37,645 bases of DNA from Pseudomonadota bacterium (lineage in GTDB: Bacteria > Myxococcota > Polyangia > GCA-2747355 > JACKDQ01): contig JAUVBO010000001.1 in the NCBI GenBank assembly GCA_030591195.1, positions 1 through 37,645 on the forward strand, read 5' to 3'. The first letter of the stretch is position 1; each line of letters opens with the position of its first letter. Below the pieces are notes generated by a model. That model saw only the letters and a program-made list of their open reading frames with translations. It was not told where the DNA came from and ran no database searches. Below are positions 14,806 through 22,900 of the stretch, in pieces. The position numbers were made by a program, and so were the translations under genes.

Positions 14806-16998
14806 ATGGGAGACTCCTTGCCGCCGATGTCGTTGCCCAAAGCGTCCGGTGTGCCACGCCTTGCCTTGCTGGTGACGGCGATGGCGGCAACGAGCCTCCT
14901 GGGCGCCGGGCCCGGACGGACCCAGCCCTTGCCGACGCCGTCGCGCGCGCCGGTGGATTCGAGCAAGGTGCTGACGACTACCGTCGGCAGCCTGGAGCCC
15001 GGCGTCTACTTCGACGACATCGGCTTCACCGCCCGCCGCTCGTGGAACAACACCATCTCCGTCTCGCCCCACGACCCCGAGACAGCCTACGTCGGCTCCT
15101 TCGACGGCTACATCTGGAAGACCACCGACGGCGGTCGAACCTGGACCGAGCGACGGCTGATCCAGGAGACCAAGGCGTTCTATGGCGACTCGGGCGAGCG
15201 GATCTACTTCGGCGTCCACCGCCGCGGATCGCCCGCCTGGGGGGAAAAGCACGCCGGTGGATCGCCGAGCACCAGCATCCTCGCCCGCGGGCGATCCAAG
15301 CTCTTGCGGTACCGCCCGAAGAGGGTCGGCATCAGCGCGATCAGGCCCGGGGCGGGCAGCCGCCTCGGCGCCGCGGCCAACGTCAACTTCGGCGTTGGCA
15401 TCTCCGGTGGCGCGCCGCGGATGCAGACCGTCGTGCGCAAGTTCACCTACGCGAGGCCGACCTACCTCGGGATGTATTTCGGCTCGGCGGGCTTGAACAT
15501 CAAGCAGACGCTGATCTTCCGCGGCTGGCGCCCCACCGAGGTCCGGCGGGTGGTCTTCCACCCAACGGACCCCAAGATCGTCTTCGCCGCCACCTTCTTC
15601 GGCCTGTTCCAGACCTACGACGGCGGGCTGAACTGGGTCCGGACCTTCCAGGGCACCAACCCGAAGGAGACGATGCTCTTCCACGTCGCGGTCAACCCTG
15701 CTGACCCCCGGCAAGTGCTGCTCGCCACCGGCAACGGAATGTACGCCTCCAATGACGGAGGAAAGAACTTCATGAAGTCCACCGCCCAAGGGATCGGCGA
15801 GGGGCTCATCGGCTGGCTCGAGTTCTACCGCCACGATCCGCGCTACGTCTTCGCCTGCACCAGCTATGGCGTGCTGCGCTCGGCCGACGGCGGCAAGACC
15901 TGGGCCTGGATCTACTTCACGACCTTTCCCCTGGCACGCATCACGCGCCACATCTCGATCGACCCGTTCGACGGCCGTCGCGGCTATGTCGCTACCCACG
16001 ACGGCATCTTCACCATCGAAAACGCGTTCACCGGCTCGCTGGAGAACTGGAAACGCCTGGGCGGCCTGCGCTTCACCGCCAACGAGGTCTGGAAGGTCTC
16101 GGCCTGTCCCAAGCACAAGGGCCACCTCTGGGTGCTGACCAACACGCGGCTGCCGATGGCCGACCCCTACCGCAAGGGCTCCTACGACGCCGGCGGCGCC
16201 TTCATCTGGGAGAGCATCGACGGCGGAAAGAGCTGGAAGGTGATCTACTCGGGGCACACCTCGGGCTCGATCCAGTGGTTCGTCAACGCCCCTGACGACC
16301 CCGACCTGCTGTGGATCGCCTGGTCCCGGGCGTTGATCCGCATGCGCCGACGGACCTCCGCCCCGCTGCCGCCGACGCGCTACGAGCAGCGCAAGCTCGC
16401 GCGCACGATGGCCGAGCTGCCGCCGATCTCCGAGGTCTTCTCGGCGGTCTCCCGCTTCACCGGGGTCCACGCCGACCAGCGCCTGCGCTACCGCCAGCGG
16501 GCGCGGCTGCGGGCGCTCGTGCCCCGCCTCGACGCCTCCTTCACCTACTACAGGTTTCGCGACTACCCGCTGCTTCACGACGGCGTCTACTTCACGCTGC
16601 CCTTCCGCTTCAACGAGCGCCTGAGCTACCATTTTCACGAGTTCCGCGTGATGGCGACCTGGGACCTCAGCAACCTCGTCTTCGACCTCCAGGACGCGCT
16701 CTTCGGCCGCGTCGCGCGGATCAACGGCGAGCTCGAGGCGTACATGCTCCACTCCGTGCAGCGGATCTACGGCGAGCTGCGGCGGCTGCAAGGGCTGATG
16801 GCCACCGCCCCGCCGGACAGCCTTCGGGTCCGCCTGATGTACCGCCTGCGGATGTCCGAGCTCGCCTCGTACATCGACCTCTTCAGCGGCGGGTACCTGA
16901 CCCGCTGGCGCAAGGGCGGCCGACCGAGCGCCGACGACACGCCGTGGTTCGACCACCAACCCGGCATCGACCGCTGGTTCAACGGGGCCAATCGCTAG
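14806..16998 (+). CDS. Exported BNR/Asp-box beta-propeller protein
   Basis: The product is about 730 aa with a signal peptide (hydrophobic stretch LALLVTAMAATSLLGAG). Sialidase/VPS10-type Asp-boxes occur near residues 106 (TTDGGRTW), 270 (TYDGGLNW), 315 (SNDGGKNF), 359 (SADGGKTW) and 470 (SIDGGKSW), giving a propeller of at least five blades. An insert at about 125-225 is rich in Gly, Arg and Ser. The last 200 residues contain barrel-like strands (SFTYYRFRDYPLLHDGVYF) and helices rich in Arg and Leu. ATG 14806 (AGGTG 5 nt upstream) is preferred; ATG 14827 would also keep the signal. No sialidase active-site set is evident. The substrate is unknown; a surface-binding role is inferred. Confidence 0.78.
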   Translation: MGDSLPPMSLPKASGVPRLALLVTAMAATSLLGAGPGRTQPLPTPSRAPVDSSKVLTTTVGSLEPGVYFDDIGFTARRSWNNTISVSPHDPETAYVGSFDGYIWKTTDGGRTWTERRLIQETKAFYGDSGERIYFGVHRRGSPAWGEKHAGGSPSTSILARGRSKLLRYRPKRVGISAIRPGAGSRLGAAANVNFGVGISGGAPRMQTVVRKFTYARPTYLGMYFGSAGLNIKQTLIFRGWRPTEVRRVVFHPTDPKIVFAATFFGLFQTYDGGLNWVRTFQGTNPKETMLFHVAVNPADPRQVLLATGNGMYASNDGGKNFMKSTAQGIGEGLIGWLEFYRHDPRYVFACTSYGVLRSADGGKTWAWIYFTTFPLARITRHISIDPFDGRRGYVATHDGIFTIENAFTGSLENWKRLGGLRFTANEVWKVSACPKHKGHLWVLTNTRLPMADPYRKGSYDAGGAFIWESIDGGKSWKVIYSGHTSGSIQWFVNAPDDPDLLWIAWSRALIRMRRRTSAPLPPTRYEQRKLARTMAELPPISEVFSAVSRFTGVHADQRLRYRQRARLRALVPRLDASFTYYRFRDYPLLHDGVYFTLPFRFNERLSYHFHEFRVMATWDLSNLVFDLQDALFGRVARINGELEAYMLHSVQRIYGELRRLQGLMATAPPDSLRVRLMYRLRMSELASYIDLFSGGYLTRWRKGGRPSADDTPWFDHQPGIDRWFNGANR

Positions 16999-17283
16999 CG
17001 CCAGCGGCTCCAGGGCGCGGTGCGGCCAAAGGGCCGCGTGACGCGGCGCCCGACGCGAGAGTTCTGGGCCGCGGCGCCGCTGCCGGCGAAGATCGTCCCC
17101 TTGCCCTGGTCCCACGGTAGCCGCGTCAGGGAGGAACTTGTCGTTTTCGGTCTGTCCCTGGCCGGGGAGGAACCGCTCCTTGTCCTGCCACGGCGCGGTG
17201 GGATCCGGATGCATCAGCGAGAAGATGTAGTTCGCCGTACGCGCCGCGTCGTCGTAGGGGTTCTTCGGATCCTTCTTCACGGG
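16995..17283 (-). pseudogene. Remnant of a ComEC-like metallo-beta-lactamase protein C-terminus
   Basis: On the minus strand this reads VKKDPKNPYDDAARTANYIF, then PDPTAPWQDKE, and after a frame change PWDQGKGTIFA, QNSR and WSRWR-stop. The intact gene at 17744 has the same elements in order (KKDPKNPYNNVAREANYVF, PDPTVSWSTKE, PWDQDGNSIWA, QNSR, SRWRW). About 45 residues are missing between the two halves, and the frame shifts between them. The catalytic domain is absent. The remnant is inverted relative to the intact paralogue, and its stop overlaps that of the BNR gene. Confidence 0.8.
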
Positions 17284-17743
17284 TGCCGTAGCGGCACCCG
17301 TCAGCACGAGCGATCGATTGTCGTCTTCCCAAGGTAGCCGAATGGACCGAACGGCTCTCAAAGATGCAAAGGGGCTATGGCCACGTCGTAGCGCCAACGG
17401 AAGCGATGGTAGAAAAGCCTCGTTGTCTTCACCTGATGGCGAGGTCGTGCGGGCGGCAATCTGGGGCGCGACGCCCCCGGCGGGAGCCTGCATTTTTCGG
17501 AAGGCTGGTCAGGGGATCTCTCGAAATCGAGGCACGTCCGCGGGTTGGGCTTCAACAGCAGCAGCCCACGCAAACACGATCGATACGAGCAAAGAACCAA
17601 GCTCGACGATCTCTTCGATAATCAGAGAGGTTCCGGGATCCGAAGAGGTGCTCATTCGTCTACGCCAATACTATCAAGCACCTAGATCCGCAAACTGTGG
17701 CTTCAAGTTTGCAGTCGATCGGGGCACCAAACCAGGAGAGTCC
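17284..17743. other. Upstream region of the metallo-beta-lactamase gene, 460 bp
   Basis: The region has lower GC than its neighbours in its right half. An open plus frame continues into the next gene but its residues look non-coding. A small hairpin GGGGCG-CGA-CGCCCC lies at 17463-17477. AT-rich motifs such as GATAAT (17617-17622) could be -10 boxes, without a matching -35. Nothing else is supported. Confidence 0.5.
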
Positions 17744-19711
17744 ATGCGTCACTTCGACCTATCGGGGTCGGGGCGAGCCCGCTACCTACTTGCGGCCGTC
17801 CTGACACTCTGCATCGGTACCTCCGCGCTGGCTGCGCCCACGCCGCCGAAGATCTCGCTGCGCCAGCCCGGCAACGAGTTTCGCGTCCACACCATCGACG
17901 TCGATCAGGGCCAGGCCGTCTTGGTCCAGACGCTGAAGGGCAAGAACATCCTCCTCGACGCCGGCGAGGACTACGCCTCGCCCAAGCTGATCGGCTACCT
18001 CAAGAAGATCGGCGTGAAGAAGATCGACTGGCTGGTGATCAGCCACCGTCACATGGATCATATCGGTGGGGTTCCGGCCCTGGCCCGTAGCTTCTCCGTC
18101 GAGCACCTCGTCACGCCATGGGCCAGCAGCAAGGTGCCCAAGACCGCGATCGCCTGGTTGGCTCCCCTGCGCAAGGACATCACCAAGCCCTTTGGCAAGG
18201 GAAACAGACCCGTCTTCCACACGGGAATCACCGGCAAGTCCTTCGACTTCGGCGGCGGCGCCAAGGGTGAGGTCCTCTGGCCGCCCAAGGCGACCGGCGG
18301 GGTGCGCATGGGTGACTACAACGAGGAGTCGATGGTGATGCGGGTCTCGCAGAAGGCCCCGAAGACCAAGGCCACCTCCTCGTTCGTCGTCGGCGGTGAC
18401 CTCGTCTGGCAAATCGAGCGGCACCTCGCCAAGAAGATGCCCGGCAAGCTCCGGTCCGACGGCCTGGTGGGTAACCACCACGGCAGCAAGGGCAGCTTCG
18501 AGCGCAGCTACCTCGAGGCCATCGCCGGCCAGAGCTCCCAGCTGCTAGCCCACGGTCCAAAGTCCCGCAGCAAGATGGGCAAGCTCGCGCAGGACGTGAT
18601 CAAGCTCAGCGGGACGCGCCACGGCAAGGAGCTGGCGGGCCAGGTGGGCTACCTGCTCTACCGGCACAACAAGGGTCAGACCGGCTCGCTCGGCTCGAAC
18701 GAAGCCTACGCCCAGGGGGGCGTGAAGCCGCCGAAGACGCCGGGCAAGATCGATCCGCTGGCGCGCAAGATCGCCGACGCGCTGATCAAGGACAAGCAGA
18801 CCGGGGGCTCGTTTCCCTGGGTCACCTACTCGGCCGGCCTCAACAACCCGTACCATCATCCCAACAGCAAGCGCATGGCGCTGTCGACCCTGCTCGGCTG
18901 CACGATGCTCGGCACCGATGATCACGGCACCGTCGTGATGAGCCGCAAGGTCGGCAAGGGCGGCGACTGGCAGGGGGGGTGGGAGGGGCACACGATGGGC
19001 ACCCTCGGCCTGCCCAACGTCGCCTACCGGATGCCGGTCTACAAGCGCAAGAAGGACCCGAAGAACCCCTACAACAACGTCGCGCGGGAGGCGAACTACG
19101 TCTTCACGGTGGACCGCCCCGACCCGACCGTCTCGTGGAGCACCAAGGAGCAGTACATCGCGCCCGAGGGCAAGACCCAGACCGGCGTCTTCATGAAGGC
19201 GGCCCGCGAGGCCCGCAAGGGCCGCGCCGCCTTTGTCCGTAGCTGGCGGGCGATGCGCTCCAGCGGCGACAAGAAGGCCGACAAGATGGCCGCCAAGGCC
19301 AAGAAGAACCTCTGGCACGGCGAGAAGATCGAGGGCGTTCCCTGGGACCAGGATGGCAACAGCATCTGGGCGACGCAGAACTCGCGCCTTCGGCGGCGTT
19401 CCAGCCGCTGGCGCTGGACGATGGTCAAGCTGCGGGTGCGGCCGGCACGCTCGGCGCGACGATCCGCTCGCGGCACGGTGTCCTCGAAGGGCCTGAGCAG
19501 CCTCGGCTCAAAGTTGTCCATCCGCGGCTCGGGCGCTCGCATCCAGCGCAACAGCGGCTTGCGGCGCAGCGGCGGCTTGCAGCGCAACGGCATCGTGCAG
19601 CGCAACGGCATCGTGCAGCGCAACAGCGGGCTGCGGCGCAACAGCGGCCTCGGGCGACCGCCGTCGCGCTGGGGTCGCCTCTTGCGGGATCGCCGCGCTA
19701 GCGTCAGGTAG
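17744..19711 (+). CDS. Exported ComEC-like metallo-beta-lactamase protein with repeat tail
   Basis: The 655-aa protein has a signal peptide (LLAAVLTLCIGTSALA, cut near residue 34). A metallo-beta-lactamase domain of the ComEC/Rec2 type follows: VDQGQAVLVQTLKGKNILLDAG, the metal motif HRHMDH at 101-106, VGNHHGSKGSFE, and NPYHHPNSKRM with LGTDDHGTVVM closing the domain. No ComEC transmembrane channel is present. A Lys/Arg-rich C-terminal part from about 440 contains KKDPKNPY and PWDQDGNSIWA. Six hexapeptide repeats follow at 600-635. The fold hydrolyses phosphodiesters or other esters with two metals; a nuclease-like role outside the cytoplasm is inferred. The ATG follows AGGAG by 5 nt. Confidence 0.85.
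   Translation: MRHFDLSGSGRARYLLAAVLTLCIGTSALAAPTPPKISLRQPGNEFRVHTIDVDQGQAVLVQTLKGKNILLDAGEDYASPKLIGYLKKIGVKKIDWLVISHRHMDHIGGVPALARSFSVEHLVTPWASSKVPKTAIAWLAPLRKDITKPFGKGNRPVFHTGITGKSFDFGGGAKGEVLWPPKATGGVRMGDYNEESMVMRVSQKAPKTKATSSFVVGGDLVWQIERHLAKKMPGKLRSDGLVGNHHGSKGSFERSYLEAIAGQSSQLLAHGPKSRSKMGKLAQDVIKLSGTRHGKELAGQVGYLLYRHNKGQTGSLGSNEAYAQGGVKPPKTPGKIDPLARKIADALIKDKQTGGSFPWVTYSAGLNNPYHHPNSKRMALSTLLGCTMLGTDDHGTVVMSRKVGKGGDWQGGWEGHTMGTLGLPNVAYRMPVYKRKKDPKNPYNNVAREANYVFTVDRPDPTVSWSTKEQYIAPEGKTQTGVFMKAAREARKGRAAFVRSWRAMRSSGDKKADKMAAKAKKNLWHGEKIEGVPWDQDGNSIWATQNSRLRRRSSRWRWTMVKLRVRPARSARRSARGTVSSKGLSSLGSKLSIRGSGARIQRNSGLRRSGGLQRNGIVQRNGIVQRNSGLRRNSGLGRPPSRWGRLLRDRRASVR
19541..19648 (+). repeat. Six 18-bp tandem repeats encoding a hexapeptide
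   Basis: Six units of 18 bp encode IQRNSG, LRRSGG, LQRNGI, VQRNGI, VQRNSG and LRRNSG, a basic Arg/Asn/Gly-rich tail on the metallo-beta-lactamase protein. Two adjacent units share 17 of 18 bases. Slippage-prone copy number is expected. Confidence 0.9.
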
Positions 19712-19786
19712 GCGACAAGCGTCCACCGGCGACGGGGCGCGGCGCACGGCTAGTTCCTCGACAACTTGGTTCCGATGAGTTGGCTC

Positions 19787-19800
19787 GGTGCGTACGCACC
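19787..19800. promoter_or_regulatory. 14-bp palindrome upstream of the FabY-type synthase
   Basis: GGTGCGTACGCACC is perfectly self-complementary, 145 nt before the GTG start of the synthase gene. It resembles a small repressor operator. Its GCGTACGC core also occurs in the inverted repeat at 524-547. Confidence 0.35.
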
Positions 19801-19944
19801 CAGCGGTCGGCGACTCCGCTGGTTTGCCGCAGACGGTTGCGTCGTGCGCATCAGGTGCCCTATCGTCAGACCGACTGGAGGGCCAGATCGAGCAAGGCCC
19901 CTGGTCTTCGTCATCGCCTCGGGCCTCGTACGGAGAAGCATCAA

Positions 19945-21810
19945 GTGACCCCTCTTCCGGTCGTCATCGGCTTTGGCGGCGTCAACGCCGCCGGACGCAG
20001 CTCGTTTCACCACGCCTTCGGGCGCATCGTCTACGACGCCCTGCCGCCGGCGGAGCGGGCCGAGGTTCGCGGCTCCCTGGCGCGGCTGATGGGCTTGCCG
20101 CGCGACCTGGAGGCGGCCGAGCTCGAGCGGCAGGTGCTCGACCACACCCTCGTCCGCAGGATCGAGCCCTGGGTCTTCGATGTCGATCGGGTCTACCGGC
20201 AAGAGCGGATCGTGGCGCAGCCGGCGGAGGGCGGACGGCCAGCCTGGCTGATGCAGCAGAGCGATCTGCCCAACGAGCTCCCCACCGGCTGGGCCACGCG
20301 CCTGCTCGACGACGGGCTGGTGGAGGTGAGCCTGGTCGAGCCGACCACCTTGCTGGTGCCCGACCACCACCAAGCCACCGTGCGCGCAGCCGCCAGCGTG
20401 CCGACGGGTTTTCGGCCGGCCACGCGCTATCCGGCGCGGCACCACGCGCGAGGGTTGCAGCTCGCGGTCTATGGCTCCTCCGACGCCGTGCGCAGCGTGG
20501 GGATCGGCTGGAGCCGGTTGCTCGAGCAGGTGCCCGCCGACCGCGTCGCGGTCTACGCGTCGAGCGCCATGGGCCAGCTCGATCCCGAGGGTGCCGGCGG
20601 CATGCTGGCCCACCCCATGATGGGCAAGTACACCAGCTCGCGCCACTGCCCCTTCAGCCTGGCCCAGATGCCCGCCGACTTCGTCAACGCCTACGTCGTC
20701 GGAAGCATTGGTCGTACCGCCGGCCTCGTCGGCGCCTGCGCCACCTTCCTCTACAATCTCGAGAAGGCCGTACGCGAGATCCAGACCGGTATCGTCGATC
20801 TGGCCGTGGTGGGGGCCGCCGAGGCGCCGGTGCTCCCCGAGGTCATGGAGGGCTATCGGGCGATGAGCGCGCTGTCGGAGGACCCCGATCTGCTCGAGCT
20901 CGACGGCCTGACCGAGGGCGAGCCCGATCACCGGCGCGCCAGCCGGCCCTTTGCGCCCAACTGCGGCTTCGTGATGGGGGAGTCGGCGCAGTACCTGGTG
21001 CTGATGAACGACGAGCTGGCCCTCGCGCACGGCGCCAGCATCTACGCCGCCGTCCCCGGGGTCTACATCCACGCCGACGGCACCAAGAAGTCGATCGCCT
21101 CGCCGGGCATCGGCAACTACCTCACCCTCGGCAAGGCCGCCAGCCTCGCCCGCGAGATCCTCGGAGACCAGGGCCTGCGGCACCGGACGATGCTCCACGC
21201 CCACGGCACCGGTACGCCGCAGAACAGGGTCACCGAGTCGCACGTCTTCGACCGCGTGGCCAACGCCTTCGACATCCGCGAGTGGGTGGTCGCCGCCACC
21301 AAGTGCTTCGTCGGTCATTCGCTCGGCGCCGCGGCCGGCGACCAGACCAGCTTCGCCCTCGGCACCTTCGCCACCGGTGTGGTGCCGGGCATCTCGACGG
21401 TAACGCGCTTCGCCGACGACCTGCACGGCGAGCGGCTCTCGCTCAGCACCGAGCACCGCCAGTACGACCCGGCGCACTGGCAGGGCATCTTCATCAACAC
21501 CAAGGGCTTCGGCGGCAACAACGCCACCGGGCTGCTGCTCTCGCCCGAGGCGACCTGGTCCCTGCTGCAGCGCAAGCATGGCGAGCAGGCCAAGGCCCGC
21601 CACCGCAAGGCCCACGAGCAGGTGCAGGCCGAGCAGCAGCGCTATCGCAACGCTCTGCTCGACGGGCATGACGAGGCGATCTACAACTTCGGCTCGGACG
21701 CGGTCGATGGGGCCGAGCTCACGATCGACCGCGAGAGCATCCGCGTCCCGGGGTTTTCGCTGCCGGTCTCGCTCACCGTGGCGAACCCCTATGGCCGCGT
21801 GGAGAGCTAG
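19945..21810 (+). CDS. fabY: FabY-type beta-ketoacyl-ACP synthase
   Basis: The 621-aa protein begins VVIGFGGVNAAGRSSFHHAF, as in the FabY initiating condensing enzyme known from Pseudomonas aeruginosa (about 630 aa). The thiolase-fold active site is complete: Cys265 in VGACATF, His420 in HAHGTGT, Lys453 and His458 in KCFVGHSLG. FabY condenses acetyl-CoA with malonyl-ACP to start fatty acid synthesis in the cytoplasm. The GTG at 19945 follows CGGAGA by about 8 nt and begins the conserved region; the earlier open frame is non-coding. No other fatty-acid genes are adjacent, so it may act as a standalone housekeeping enzyme or in a special lipid pathway. The symbol rests on motif recall. Confidence 0.82.
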   Translation: MTPLPVVIGFGGVNAAGRSSFHHAFGRIVYDALPPAERAEVRGSLARLMGLPRDLEAAELERQVLDHTLVRRIEPWVFDVDRVYRQERIVAQPAEGGRPAWLMQQSDLPNELPTGWATRLLDDGLVEVSLVEPTTLLVPDHHQATVRAAASVPTGFRPATRYPARHHARGLQLAVYGSSDAVRSVGIGWSRLLEQVPADRVAVYASSAMGQLDPEGAGGMLAHPMMGKYTSSRHCPFSLAQMPADFVNAYVVGSIGRTAGLVGACATFLYNLEKAVREIQTGIVDLAVVGAAEAPVLPEVMEGYRAMSALSEDPDLLELDGLTEGEPDHRRASRPFAPNCGFVMGESAQYLVLMNDELALAHGASIYAAVPGVYIHADGTKKSIASPGIGNYLTLGKAASLAREILGDQGLRHRTMLHAHGTGTPQNRVTESHVFDRVANAFDIREWVVAATKCFVGHSLGAAAGDQTSFALGTFATGVVPGISTVTRFADDLHGERLSLSTEHRQYDPAHWQGIFINTKGFGGNNATGLLLSPEATWSLLQRKHGEQAKARHRKAHEQVQAEQQRYRNALLDGHDEAIYNFGSDAVDGAELTIDRESIRVPGFSLPVSLTVANPYGRVES

Positions 21811-21836
21811 CGCCGCGGCCGGCGTCGACTCGCACG

Positions 21837-21861
21837 CCTGAACCTCTGGTAATCGTTCAGG
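21837..21861 (+). terminator. Hairpin after the synthase gene
   Basis: CCTGAAC (21837-21843) pairs perfectly with GTTCAGG (21855-21861) across an 11-nt loop, 26 nt past the stop. No T-run follows; a Rho-assisted terminator is plausible. Confidence 0.4.
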
Positions 21862-21899
21862 TCACGGCCCAGCACCGGGAGGCAGGAAGAGGGAGCGAA

Positions 21900-21915
21900 C
21901 GCGCCCTTGGGCGCG
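21900..21915. terminator. Second GC hairpin downstream of the synthase gene
   Basis: CGCGCCC (21900-21906) and GGGCGCG (21909-21915) form a perfect 7-bp stem around TT. It may be a back-up terminator before the small lipoprotein gene; a TTGACA motif follows at 21958-21963 without a matched -10. Confidence 0.35.
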
Positions 21916-22020
21916 CGTGATCCCACGGTCGCCAGTGTAGGTTTTTGTGCGAATCGGTTGACAACGGGCCCCTCCGCAGCAAGACTTCCCCTTAGATGGA
22001 CCTGGCCACTGTCGTCGGTG

Positions 22021-22048
22021 GGTTGTCGGTTGCAGGTTGTCGGTTGCG
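22021..22048. repeat. 14-bp tandem duplication
   Basis: GGTTGTCGGTTGCA is followed by GGTTGTCGGTTGCG, in the leader just before the small lipoprotein gene. It is too short to classify further; it may affect the leader or spacing of the promoter. Confidence 0.6.
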
Positions 22049-22066
22049 GGATCGGAGGATGGGGAG

Positions 22067-22462
22067 ATGAGGGTGCCACTGCTGTTCATCGTCTTCGCGA
22101 CGTTGTCCTTCACCGCTTCGTGCGTTCGTTCTCCGATGCTGGCCAGTGCCGGGGATGCTGTCGGTCTTCCTGCCGCCGGGGACGCCGTCGTGGTTCCGTC
22201 CGGGGGGTTCATCGAAATGCCCCCCCTCTATGTGGATGCCACGAACCGCTACGGACAGAGGATCAAGCGGGCCTCGGCTGCGGCGACCGCTCTGTGCGCT
22301 CGCCGGTTGAGCTGCCCTGCGGTGCGGGTCCTCAGGGCGGATTGGTACCTGCGGGCAGACGGAACGCCCTGGACGGTGGTCCGGATGAACGCCTGCGGAG
22401 AGCAACGAGTCTACGAAAAGACCCCCTCGGGATGGAGCGACGCGACAGCGCGGTTGCGCTGA
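22067..22462 (+). CDS. Small predicted lipoprotein
   Basis: The 131-aa protein has a lipoprotein-type signal (VFATLSFTASC, Cys19). The short mature domain has four further cysteines (CARRLSC and others) and a repeated ADWYLRADGTPW/CGEQRVYEKT pattern that looks beta-rich. I do not recognise the family. The ATG at 22067 lies within a GGAGGATGGGGAG stretch that supplies the ribosome site. It stands alone between the synthase gene and a decayed region. Confidence 0.65.
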   Translation: MRVPLLFIVFATLSFTASCVRSPMLASAGDAVGLPAAGDAVVVPSGGFIEMPPLYVDATNRYGQRIKRASAAATALCARRLSCPAVRVLRADWYLRADGTPWTVVRMNACGEQRVYEKTPSGWSDATARLR

Positions 22463-22601
22463 AGTGCTGACCTGAGCTCCCCGGCGGAAGAACGCAGGAC
22501 ACCCAAGGCTACGACCGACAGAGACGGCGACGGTCGCGTGGGCATCGTCTCAGCGAAGCCGCACCCATGCGCAGCTGGAGTTGCCCTGCCAAAATGTGGG
22601 C

Positions 22602-22808
22602 ATGGCATCGCAGGCTTCTCCGCTCCGCTCCGCGACGAGCACGTCTCGACCGTAGGCGTCAGACGAGCGGGTAGACGTCTCGCTGATCGACGAGATGCTG
22701 CGCCTCTGTCCGCTCGAGCGTCTGCGCCACAACGACCGCTTGCTCAAGACGGTGGCTAGACTTCGCACCGCATTCGCGCGCCAGGGTTCGGGTGAGCGTG
22801 GATCGTGA
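22602..22808 (+). pseudogene. Decayed antitoxin-like fragment with in-frame amber stop
   Basis: The frame from ATG 22602 reads MASQASPLRSATSTSRP, then TAG at 22653, and continues in the same frame as DERVDVSLIDEMLRLCPLERLRHNDRLL to a TGA at 22806. The second part resembles short helical proteins (DVSLIxxMLxLxPxERL) that precede nucleotidyltransferase-type toxins in many bacteria, as recalled and not searched. No intact partner follows. No start codon lies between the TAG and the conserved part, so the gene appears broken. Confidence 0.45.
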
Positions 22809-22900
22809 GCGACGGCGACCTCACGCTCCTGCTGACTGCCTTCCCATACCGCTACAGCGCATTCCAGTGGTTGCCGATCGCTGGGCTGGAGCCCGATGCC

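Noticed and set aside
14563..17493. 976-codon open frame on the minus strand
   Set aside because: It is antisense to the BNR protein gene and most of it has Arg/Gly/Pro-rich shadow composition. Only its first part overlaps the real pseudogene at 16995-17283.
17341..17743. Upstream extension of the metallo-beta-lactamase protein
   Set aside because: The extra residues lack protein character, and the ATG at 17744 has both AGGAG and a signal peptide.
19750..21669. 639-codon open frame on the minus strand
   Set aside because: Antisense to the FabY-type synthase, whose active site is complete; the reverse frame is low-complexity.
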